Shown here in pieces: positions 6,175 to 11,451 of a stretch of 14,157 nucleotides of DNA. Position numbers and translations under genes: made by a program. The DNA is from Massilia sp. (lineage in GTDB: Bacteria > Pseudomonadota > Gammaproteobacteria > Burkholderiales > Burkholderiaceae_D), in the NCBI GenBank assembly GCA_028291845.1, contig JAQGNM010000545.1, forward strand, positions 1-14,157, written 5' to 3'. The stretch's first letter is position 1, and every line of letters begins with the position of its first letter. Below the pieces are notes generated by a model. That model was not told where the DNA came from, ran no database searches, and saw only the letters and a program-made list of their open reading frames with translations.

Positions 6175-6264
6175 GGGGCGGCAATGTAGCACATTGGCGC
6201 GCTGTGGGTGCATAGCTCGCCGAAACGCGGGGGGCGGTGAGCGTTTTCGGGTGGTGGCGGTTTG

Positions 6265-6298
6265 AAAAAATGGGACAGGCACCTGCGGCGCCAGTCCC
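6265..6298 (-). terminator. Rho-independent terminator of the KGG-repeat gene, built from repeat copy 3
   Basis: In the minus-strand transcript GGGAC-U-GGCGCC, a 3-nt loop, then GGUGCC-U-GUCCC pair as a long stem (6298-6272). It is followed by A and six U (6270-6265). This is a textbook intrinsic terminator beginning about 20 nt after the KGG stop codon (6320-6318). Confidence 0.75.
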
Positions 6299-6312
6299 CC
6301 TGCTGCCCCCGC
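6272..6312 (+). repeat. Dispersed hairpin repeat, copy 3
   Basis: GGGACAGGCACC (6272-6283), TGC, GGCGCC (6287-6292), then A-GTCCCCCT and a GC-rich tail to 6312. Bases 6291-6312 match copy 1 exactly over 22 bases on the opposite strand. It lies between the KGG gene stop and the peptidase start and doubles as the KGG terminator. Confidence 0.85.
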
Positions 6313-6317
6313 TCCTG

Positions 6318-6662
6318 CTACTCGTCCTTGCCGCCCTGGCGGTTGCCCTTGGTGGACGCTGCGGCTGCGGCGCGGCTGGCCGATTGGCGGCTTTCTCCGC
6401 CCTTGCGGCCGATCTCGGCCATGTGGTTACGGTCGCGGCTGACCGCTTCGCCGCCTTTCTGTCCGGCCCGGCGTGCTTCTTCCGAGTCGAACTCGTGGGC
6501 TGTGCCTTTCTGGTGGGCTGCCTGGCCGCCCTTGCTGGCGATTTCGCGCTGCTGGTTCTGGTCCATCGCCGCGAAGCCCCGCTTGGCCGGGGTGCCGCTC
6601 TTTGGGGCGCTGCCGCCCGTGCTTGCGCTCTTGCGCGAGCCACCTTCCTTGCTGGTTGCCAT
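6318..6662 (-). CDS. KGG-repeat general stress protein (YciG/con-10 type)
   Basis: A 114-aa very hydrophilic, Gly/Lys/Ser/Ala-rich protein with three stress-induced KGG motifs: REIASKGGQAAHQKG (KGG 44-46), EEARRAGQKGGEAV (69-71) and HMAEIGRKGGES (87-89). RGFAAMDQNQQREI (28-41) before the first motif is the usual family opening. Relatives such as YciG and fungal con-10 are induced by stress or stationary phase; their biochemical role is unknown and the protein is expected to be intrinsically disordered. The start is well supported by AAGGAG (6674-6669) 6 nt upstream of the ATG. It is probably a single-gene transcript ending at the terminator 6298-6265. The 151 nt upstream contain several small dyads but no promoter I can assign with confidence. 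Confidence 0.9.
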   Translation of the reverse strand: MATSKEGGSRKSASTGGSAPKSGTPAKRGFAAMDQNQQREIASKGGQAAHQKGTAHEFDSEEARRAGQKGGEAVSRDRNHMAEIGRKGGESRQSASRAAAAASTKGNRQGGKDE

Positions 6663-6694
6663 GTCAATCTCCTTGTGTGCTTGAAGAACCGGAA

Positions 6695-6765
6695 CGGTAA
6701 TTCGCTACCGGATACGCATGAATGCGCTCACGAATTTAGAGGGAGACGGAAAATTTAAGTTCCGT
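6695..6765. promoter_or_regulatory. Cluster of three small dyads upstream of the KGG gene
   Basis: Three perfect short inverted repeats: CGGTA/TACCG (6695-6699, 6706-6710), CGCAT-GA-ATGCG (6715-6726) and ACGGAA/TTCCGT (6746-6751, 6760-6765). They lie 33-103 nt upstream of the KGG start, where its promoter must be. TAAATT-like AT-rich hexamers are present, but I cannot pair them with a convincing -35. Operator function is speculative. Confidence 0.25.
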
Positions 6766-6813
6766 GGCAAAGGCGCGATTGATGGTTTTGCGTGCATCTT
6801 TTTTCAGTGCCAT

Positions 6814-7170
6814 TCAATCGGGCACCGCGGCGGCGGCGTAACGCACGGTCGGCACCCAGGCTTCGGCGATGGCCGCCACTTCGGCTTGGGCGCCGCCCAG
6901 CAGGTCGAGCACCCGGTCCTGCCAGGCGCGCACGCGCTCAACCGCCGGATGCAGCTGTTTGAGCAGCACGGCGCCGGGCTGGAACGGATCGGTGCAGTGC
7001 ATCAGTTCGTGCACCGTGTAGCACCAGGCTTCGGTATTGAGGTGCGCCAGGTGCCAGGAGACGGTGTTGATTTCGCGCCAGGCTTCGAGGGTGCGCACGC
7101 CGAGCTCGCCAGTGAAAGCGGCGCGCGAGCGCAGGAAGGCTTGGTATGCGGGAGAGTCGCTGATTTCCAT
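6814..7170 (-). CDS. Divergent Phasin_2-like protein
   Basis: A 118-aa all-helical, soluble protein. Its pattern follows the Phasin_2 (PF09361-type) layout. A segment with Asn-containing helix LAHLNTEAWCYTVHELMHCTDPFQ (41-64) corresponds to the family's N-x-x-x-A...xxDPQE region. It is followed by LKQLHPAVERVRAWQDRVLDLLGGAQAEVAAIAEAWV (70-106), matching the usual Y-x-R-x-L-x-x-I-x-x-x-x-x-x-E-x-x-x-x-x-E ending. It is shorter than typical members (about 180 aa) and has unusual Trp, Cys and His residues (W39, W49, C50, H54, H58, C59). A hairpin sits 2 nt before the ATG. It lies 81 nt after the oxidoreductase gene on the same strand. Granule association is inferred from this resemblance; it could be an unrelated helical protein. 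Confidence 0.65.
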   Translation of the reverse strand: MEISDSPAYQAFLRSRAAFTGELGVRTLEAWREINTVSWHLAHLNTEAWCYTVHELMHCTDPFQPGAVLLKQLHPAVERVRAWQDRVLDLLGGAQAEVAAIAEAWVPTVRYAAAAVPD

Positions 7171-7172
7171 GG

Positions 7173-7196
7173 CAGTCTCGACGAGGTAGGAGACTG
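7173..7196 (-). promoter_or_regulatory. Hairpin immediately upstream of the phasin-like start codon
   Basis: CAGTCTC (7173-7179) and GAGACTG (7190-7196) form a perfect 7-bp stem with a 10-nt loop. In the minus-strand mRNA the stem ends 2 nt before the AUG and would hide the only purine-rich (GAG) ribosome-binding candidate. It may be a translational control hairpin or a protein operator. Confidence 0.4.
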
Positions 7197-7251
7197 TCAG
7201 ACGCCAGCCGGTGCCGCGAGTTCCCGCGCCGGCGCCGTTTCTATACGCCGG

Positions 7252-8280
7252 TCAGGCTTCGGCCACTTTCAACACCAGCTTGCCGAAATTTTTGCCTTCA
7301 AACAGCATCAGAAGGGCATCGTGGAATTTGTCGAAGCCCTCGACGACGTCTTCGCGGCTTTTGAAAGTGCCTTCCTGCATCCACTTGGCCAGCGCGGCCA
7401 CGCCTTCCTGGTAGCGCGCGGCGTAGTCGAATACCACGATGCCTTCCATGCGCGCGCGGTTCACCAGCAGCGACAGGTAGTTGGCCGGACCCTTGACGGC
7501 GCTGGTGTTGTTGTACTGCGAGATGGCGCCGCAAATGACGATGCGCGCCTTCATGTTGATGCGCATCAGGACGGTGTCGAGGATGTCGCCGCCGACATTG
7601 TCGAAGTAGACGTCGACGCCGTTCGGGCAGTGTTGCTTGAGGCCCTCGCGCACATCACCATTCTTGTAATCGATGCAGGCGTCGAAGCCCAGTTCCTTGA
7701 CGACGAAATCGCATTTGTCCTGGCCGCCGGCAATGCCGACCACGCGGCAACCGAGGTGCTTGGCGACCTGGCCGACGGTCTGGCCGACTGCGCCGGCCGC
7801 CCCCGATACCACCACCGTCTCGCCCGCTTTTGGCTGGCCGACCTCGAGCAGTCCGAAATATGCCGTCATGCCGGGCATGCCGAGGGTGTTGAGCCAGGTG
7901 GTCAGCGGCGCCATGCGCGCACCGATTTTGGTCAGGTTGGCGCTCTTGTCGTCGGCCGCGCCGGTCCAGTAGGTTTGTACGCCCAGCCCGCCCGCCACAT
8001 GGTCGCCGACGGCGAACCTGGGCGACTTCGAGGCGACCACCACGCCGACCCCGCCGGCGCGCATGACTTCGCCGATGGCGACCGGGCGGATATACGATTT
8101 GCCCTCGTTCATCCAGCCGCGCATGGCCGGGTCGAGCGATAGATAGAGCGTCTTGACCACCACTTCGCCGTCGACGATCGCGCGCACCGGCTCGCTGGTT
8201 CTTTGCCAGCCGTCCGGCCTGGGCAGGCCGACCGGGCGGGCGGCGAGGCGAAACTGGTCGTTTTGCAGGGTGGTGCTCAT
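7252..8280 (-). CDS. NADP-dependent oxidoreductase, MDR family (leukotriene B4 dehydrogenase/CurA-like)
   Basis: A 342-aa zinc-independent medium-chain reductase that probably reduces alpha,beta-unsaturated carbonyls with NADPH. The N-terminal catalytic domain (about 8-130) contains YLSLDPAMRGWM (46-57). The Rossmann domain has VVVSGAAGAVGQTVGQVAK (156-173) with the GxxGxxG nucleotide loop at 160-166, then GVDVYFDNVGGDILD (221-235) and the family marker GAISQYN (251-257). The C-terminal FDKFHDALLMLFEGKNFGKLVLKV (317-339) is standard. No structural or catalytic Zn-binding Cys cluster is present. GAGGA (8291-8287) lies 6 nt upstream of the ATG. It is divergent from purU across a 128-nt region. 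The closest named relatives are CurA/YncB, but I do not assign a symbol because many paralogues share these motifs. Confidence 0.93.
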   Translation of the reverse strand: MSTTLQNDQFRLAARPVGLPRPDGWQRTSEPVRAIVDGEVVVKTLYLSLDPAMRGWMNEGKSYIRPVAIGEVMRAGGVGVVVASKSPRFAVGDHVAGGLGVQTYWTGAADDKSANLTKIGARMAPLTTWLNTLGMPGMTAYFGLLEVGQPKAGETVVVSGAAGAVGQTVGQVAKHLGCRVVGIAGGQDKCDFVVKELGFDACIDYKNGDVREGLKQHCPNGVDVYFDNVGGDILDTVLMRINMKARIVICGAISQYNNTSAVKGPANYLSLLVNRARMEGIVVFDYAARYQEGVAALAKWMQEGTFKSREDVVEGFDKFHDALLMLFEGKNFGKLVLKVAEA

Positions 8281-8309
8281 GGCGTGTCCTCGTAGTTGAT
8301 GGAGCGCCG

Positions 8310-8338
8310 ACTATACCGCAAAATGCACGGTCGTACTA
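8310..8338 (-). promoter_or_regulatory. Putative promoter of the oxidoreductase gene
   Basis: On the minus strand TATAGT (8315-8310) matches the -10 consensus at 5 of 6 positions and would start transcription near 8303. That gives a leader of about 23 nt containing the GAGGA ribosome-binding site. The -35 position (TAGTAC, 8338-8333) is poor, so an activator may be needed. Confidence 0.4.
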
Positions 8339-8359
8339 TTTTTTAAACCTGCCGGCGGG

Positions 8360-8389
8360 TTGGCACGTGCGACAATGGCGGCTTGTCAT
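8360..8389 (+). promoter_or_regulatory. Putative promoter of purU
   Basis: TTGGCA (8360-8365), an 18-nt spacer and TGTCAT (8384-8389, 4 of 6 to the -10 consensus). Transcription would start near 8396, only about 13 nt before the ATG at 8409. Consensus-based inference. Confidence 0.35.
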
Positions 8390-8408
8390 TTTTTGCCTGC
8401 CGCCGCCG

Positions 8409-9275
8409 ATGTCGCTTGAATACATCCTGACCATTTCCTGCCTCGACCAGCGCGGCATCGTGCACCGCGTATCGGGTTTCCTGGCCGAGCACGGCTGCAA
8501 TATCATCGACTCGGCCCAGTTCGGCGACGCCGAATCCCGGCTGTTCTTCATGCGCGTGCATTTCGTGGTGGAGGAGGCGGGCGTGGCGGACAGCGCCCTG
8601 CGCGAGCGCTTGGCGGCGCTGGGCGCCTCGATGGGGATGGACTGGCAGCTGCACGATGCCCGAGTGAAACCGCGGGTGATGCTGTTGGTGTCGAAAATCG
8701 GCCACTGTCTTAACGATTTGCTGTTCCGCTATAAAAGCGGCCTGCTGCCGGTGGAAATCCCCGCCATCGTTTCGAACCATATGGATTTTTACCAGCTGGC
8801 GGCCAGCTACAATATCCCGTTTCATCACTTGCCATTGGCGGCCGGCGCCAGCGAAGCGATGAAGATGGCGCAGGAAAACAAGGTGCGTGAATTGATGGAC
8901 AGCCAGCAGATCGACCTGGTGGTATTGGCGCGCTACATGCAGATATTGTCTCCGAGCCTGTGTGAAGCATTGCGCGGCAAGGCGATCAATATCCACCACT
9001 CCTTCCTGCCCAGTTTCAAGGGCGCGCGGCCGTATGCGCAGGCCCACCAGCGCGGCGTCAAGCTGATCGGCGCCACCGCGCATTTCGTCACCGGCGAACT
9101 CGACGAAGGGCCGATCATCGAGCAGGACGTCGAGCGGGTCGACCATGCCATGAGCGCCGAGACCCTCGCCGCCATCGGCCGCGACGTCGAATGCGTGGTG
9201 CTGGCGCGCGCCGTCAAATGGTTCGTCGAACACCGGATTGTGCAAAACGGTTTGAAAACCGTCGTCTTCAAATAA
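8409..9275 (+). CDS. purU: Formyltetrahydrofolate deformylase
   Basis: A 288-aa cytoplasmic enzyme that hydrolyses 10-formyltetrahydrofolate to tetrahydrofolate and formate. It balances one-carbon pools and supplies formate for the PurT route of purine synthesis. An N-terminal ACT domain (about 4-80, YILTISCLDQRGIVHRVSGFL) is followed by a formyl-transferase fold (about 86-285). Catalytic residues by family position are Asn194 and His196 (INIHHSFLPSF) and Asp232 (GELDEGPI). RPYAQAHQRGVKLIGATAHFV and the GLKTVVFK C-terminus are characteristic. Length agrees with E. coli PurU (280 aa). I prefer ATG 8409 over a GTG at 8367, because the ACT domain starts two residues after this Met; no clear Shine-Dalgarno precedes it. 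yaeQ follows after 42 nt. Confidence 0.96.
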   Translation: MSLEYILTISCLDQRGIVHRVSGFLAEHGCNIIDSAQFGDAESRLFFMRVHFVVEEAGVADSALRERLAALGASMGMDWQLHDARVKPRVMLLVSKIGHCLNDLLFRYKSGLLPVEIPAIVSNHMDFYQLAASYNIPFHHLPLAAGASEAMKMAQENKVRELMDSQQIDLVVLARYMQILSPSLCEALRGKAINIHHSFLPSFKGARPYAQAHQRGVKLIGATAHFVTGELDEGPIIEQDVERVDHAMSAETLAAIGRDVECVVLARAVKWFVEHRIVQNGLKTVVFK

Positions 9276-9317
9276 TTTTACTTATTTACTGCTTATTTAC
9301 TTATACAGATCGATTCA

Positions 9318-9860
9318 ATGGCACTCAAAGCAACCATCTACAAGGCCGAACTGCAAATCGCCGACATGGACCGCAATTATTATCAGCAGCATGTGCTGAC
9401 CCTGGCGCGCCATCCTTCGGAAACCGACGAACGCGTGATGATCCGCGTGCTGGCCTTTGCCATCCACGCCAGCGAGTCGCTGGTGTTCACCAAGGGGCTG
9501 TTCGACACCGACGAGCCGGACTTGTGGCAGAAGGATCTGACCGGCGCCATCGACCTGTGGATCGAAGTGGGCCAGCCCGACGACAAGCGCCTGATGAAGG
9601 CGTGCGGGCGCGCCGACAAAGTGGTGGTGTACAGCTACAGCGCCACCAGCCACATCTGGTACAAACAGATTGCCAACAAGCTCGAGCGGGCAAAAAACCT
9701 CAGCGTGATCAATATCCCGGCCGAGGCCAGCGCGCAGCTGGAGAAAATGGCCAACCGCAACATGCAGTTGCAATGCACCATCCAGGATGGCCAGATCTGG
9801 CTCACCAACAGCGTCGACACGGTGCTGATCGAGCGCGAAGCGTTCAAGGCCGAGCGCTGA
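9318..9860 (+). CDS. yaeQ: YaeQ-family protein
   Basis: A 180-aa YaeQ homologue matching the family along its full length (E. coli YaeQ, 181 aa). Recognisable parts are MALKATIYKAELQIADMDR (1-19), LARHPSETDERVMIRVLAFA (29-48), DLWQKDLTGAIDLWIEVGQPD (68-88) and KVVVYSY (101-107). The family has a compact variant of the PD-(D/E)XK nuclease fold, with acidic residues around D79 and E83 in the expected region, but its cellular function is not firmly established. There is no signal peptide. The start has only a weak purine patch upstream. The purU-yaeQ linker (9276-9317) is AT-rich and contains a 10-mer repeated almost in tandem (CTTATTTACT at 9281-9290 and 9292-9301). That may include a promoter, so co-transcription with purU is likely but not certain. 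Confidence 0.95.
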   Translation: MALKATIYKAELQIADMDRNYYQQHVLTLARHPSETDERVMIRVLAFAIHASESLVFTKGLFDTDEPDLWQKDLTGAIDLWIEVGQPDDKRLMKACGRADKVVVYSYSATSHIWYKQIANKLERAKNLSVINIPAEASAQLEKMANRNMQLQCTIQDGQIWLTNSVDTVLIEREAFKAER

Positions 9861-9894
9861 CGGCGCCGCCGGCGTCTGTCCGCGCCGTATCGAA

Positions 9895-9923
9895 TTTCAC
9901 GCGGCGCGCGGTTCGCTTATAAT
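9895..9923 (+). promoter_or_regulatory. Promoter of the copper cluster with a consensus -10 close to the start codon
   Basis: TATAAT at 9918-9923 is a perfect -10 hexamer. The -35 position (TTTCAC, 9895-9900) is poor, suggesting activator dependence. Normal spacing places the transcription start at about 9930-9931, at the ATG (9931) itself, so the first gene may have a leaderless or very short-leader mRNA. Confidence 0.55.
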
Positions 9924-9930
9924 TTTACTC

Positions 9931-10362
9931 ATGAAGAGACAGTCGACAAGCTGGCGCTGGACGATCTGGATGGCATGTTTCGCCATCCTGCTCAACGCGC
10001 TCGCGCCGTCGATCTCGCATGCCATGGCAGCCGCCGAGCGCGTTCCCGCCACCTGGGAAATCTGCCGGGCGCCGGGCAGTACGGTGCGCTCGGACGGCCA
10101 TCACGCGCTGGTATCGGTCGGCAAGTTGGTCGCCGAACTCACCCCCGCGCTGGCGCTGAAACACGCCGATCACCAGTCGATGGCGATGGCCGACTGCGCC
10201 TATTGCCTGCCCCATGCGGGCGCGTTTGCCGGCTTGCCGCCGAACTACGACGGCCTGGGTCTGACGGCCGGGTCGGCGCTGCGCCCCTACCTGTTCTATC
10301 ACGCTGCGCGCCCCTTGCTGGCGCTCACCGCCGCGCCGCCGCGCGGACCGCCGGCCGCCTGA
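9931..10362 (+). CDS. DUF2946-domain protein, probable membrane-anchored metal-binding protein
   Basis: A 143-aa small protein of the DUF2946 type. A hydrophobic helix (about 11-31, ending SISHAMA) acts as a membrane anchor or signal sequence, placing the rest in the periplasm. A potential metal cluster follows: H78, H81, M84, M86, then C89-x-x-C92-x-x-H95 in DCAYCLPHAG, the family hallmark. The C-terminus ends in a second hydrophobic patch and a Pro/Arg tail. The family commonly occurs beside PCuAC, YcnI and TonB receptors in copper loci, as here; its biochemical role is not established. The ATG at 9931 directly follows a TATAAT and has no Shine-Dalgarno. An internal ATG (9970) is possible but would cut into the hydrophobic helix. 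First gene of the cluster; 71 nt separate it from the PCuAC gene. Confidence 0.85.
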   Translation: MKRQSTSWRWTIWMACFAILLNALAPSISHAMAAAERVPATWEICRAPGSTVRSDGHHALVSVGKLVAELTPALALKHADHQSMAMADCAYCLPHAGAFAGLPPNYDGLGLTAGSALRPYLFYHAARPLLALTAAPPRGPPAA

Positions 10363-10433
10363 ATCAGTTCTGTCCCCGCGTGAGGCTGGAAGATTTCCGC
10401 CCCACGCTGTCGCCAACTTTTTCAGGATTTGCC

Positions 10434-10919
10434 ATGCATAAAAAATTAATTGCCATCGCTTCATTCATCGCGCTCGGCGCTTTTAGTGCCGGCGCCGGCG
10501 CCCAGACCGTCGTCAGCGACGCCTGGGTGCGCGCCACCGTACCCGCCCAAAAAACCGGCGGCGCCTATCTGACCCTGCGCTCGCCGGACGCCGCCCGCGT
10601 CGTCAAGGCGTCGTCGGCTGCCGCCGACAGCATCGAAATCCATACCATGCAAATGAACGGCACGGTGATGTCGATGCGCGAAGTGGCGGCCATCGACTTG
10701 CCGGCCGGTCAGCCGGTCGACAATTTCCACATCATGTTGATCGGCCTGAAGCGCCCTTTGAAAGAAGGCGACAAGGTGCCCTTGTCGCTGGTGGTCGAAC
10801 ACCAAGGCGGCAAGCGCGAAATACTGCAGACGGAGGTGGCGGTCAAGTCGCTGACCTTCAAGCCGGCCGCCAAGGCCGCCACCCAACACGCTGCGCACGC
10901 CGCGCACGGCGCAAACTGA
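10434..10919 (+). CDS. Periplasmic copper chaperone PCu(A)C
   Basis: A 161-aa exported protein. The signal peptide is about 1-23 (KK, hydrophobic core, cut near AGA-QT). The mature cupredoxin-like PCuAC domain is about 25-145, with VSDAWVRATVPAQKTGGAYLTL and LKRPLKEGDKVPLSLVVEHQGG as family landmarks. Family members bind Cu(I), deliver it for cytochrome oxidase Cu(A) assembly and aid copper uptake. Ligands visible are H70, M81, H99 and M101. H70 to M81 has the canonical ten intervening residues. M81 to H99 has only 17 instead of the usual 21, because the loop before NFHIM is about four residues short. An extra C-terminal His-rich tail (H152, H155, H158) could bind copper. Start: AGGA (10424-10427), 6 nt upstream. 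The YcnI-like gene follows after 9 nt, with its ribosome-binding site overlapping this stop. Confidence 0.93.
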   Translation: MHKKLIAIASFIALGAFSAGAGAQTVVSDAWVRATVPAQKTGGAYLTLRSPDAARVVKASSAAADSIEIHTMQMNGTVMSMREVAAIDLPAGQPVDNFHIMLIGLKRPLKEGDKVPLSLVVEHQGGKREILQTEVAVKSLTFKPAAKAATQHAAHAAHGAN

Positions 10920-10928
10920 GGAGACCGC

Positions 10929-11444
10929 ATGAAAACCATCCTGTTTTGCCTGTCGTGCGCCGGCCTGCTGGCCGCTCCGCTGGTCCACGCCCACATCAGC
11001 CTGGAACAAAAATCGGCCGCCGCCGGCAGCTACCAAAAGCTGACCTTCCGCGTCGGCCATGGCTGCGACGGCAGCGCCACCACCGGTATCACCATCATGC
11101 TGCCCGAGGCGATCAGCGGCGCCAAGCCGATGCCCAAGCCGGGCTGGACGCTTGCAAACGGTGCGCGCGAGATCGCCTGGCGTGGCGGGCCGCTGCCCGA
11201 CAGCCAGTACGACGAATTCAGCATGTGGCTGAAGCTGCCCGATGCGCCTGGAAAGCAAGCGTTCAAGGTGATCCAGCAGTGCGAGAAGGGGCGCGCCGAG
11301 TGGAGCGAGTTGCCGGGCGTGCCAGGTATGTCGGGTAAATACCCGGCGCCGGTGCTCGATATCCTGCCGGCCGCGGCCACCGGGCCGATGGCCATGCCCG
11401 GCGCCGCACCGAGCCCGGTGCCGGCGCCGGCGCACCAGCACTGA
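10929..11444 (+). CDS. YcnI-like copper-binding protein (DUF1775)
   Basis: A 171-aa exported protein. The signal peptide is about 1-21, with predicted cleavage after LVHA, leaving mature N-terminal His22 (HISLEQ). Characterised YcnI binds Cu(II) through such an N-terminal His brace plus acidic and Trp contributions; E26 and W100 are candidates here. The DUF1775 core (about 22-145) shows YQKLTFRVGHGCDGSATTGITIMLPE and WRGGPLPDSQYDEFSM. Two Cys (C46, C118) could form a disulfide. Many relatives carry a C-terminal membrane helix; this one instead has a soluble Met/Pro/His tail (GPMAMPGAAP...HQH). AGGAG at 10919-10923, 5 nt upstream, supports the start. It sits between the PCuAC and TonB-receptor genes (7-nt gap to the latter), strongly suggesting a single copper operon. 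Confidence 0.92.
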   Translation: MKTILFCLSCAGLLAAPLVHAHISLEQKSAAAGSYQKLTFRVGHGCDGSATTGITIMLPEAISGAKPMPKPGWTLANGAREIAWRGGPLPDSQYDEFSMWLKLPDAPGKQAFKVIQQCEKGRAEWSELPGVPGMSGKYPAPVLDILPAAATGPMAMPGAAPSPVPAPAHQH

Positions 11445-11451
11445 GGCGGCC

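Noticed and set aside
6175..6282. Longer N-terminus for the YgjP/SprT-like peptidase
   Set aside because: The extension reads through the edge of repeat copy 3 and gives a basic low-complexity segment; the family core is complete from the ATG at 6174.
6718..8142. A 474-codon plus-strand open frame opposite the phasin-like and oxidoreductase genes
   Set aside because: The opposite strand carries convincing family motifs (GAAGAVG, FDNVGG) and a ribosome-binding site; this frame has the His/Asp/Gly-rich look of an antisense shadow.
8367..8408. GTG start for purU at 8367
   Set aside because: It adds 14 residues ahead of the ACT domain and overlaps the best promoter candidate; PurU normally starts directly at the ACT domain.
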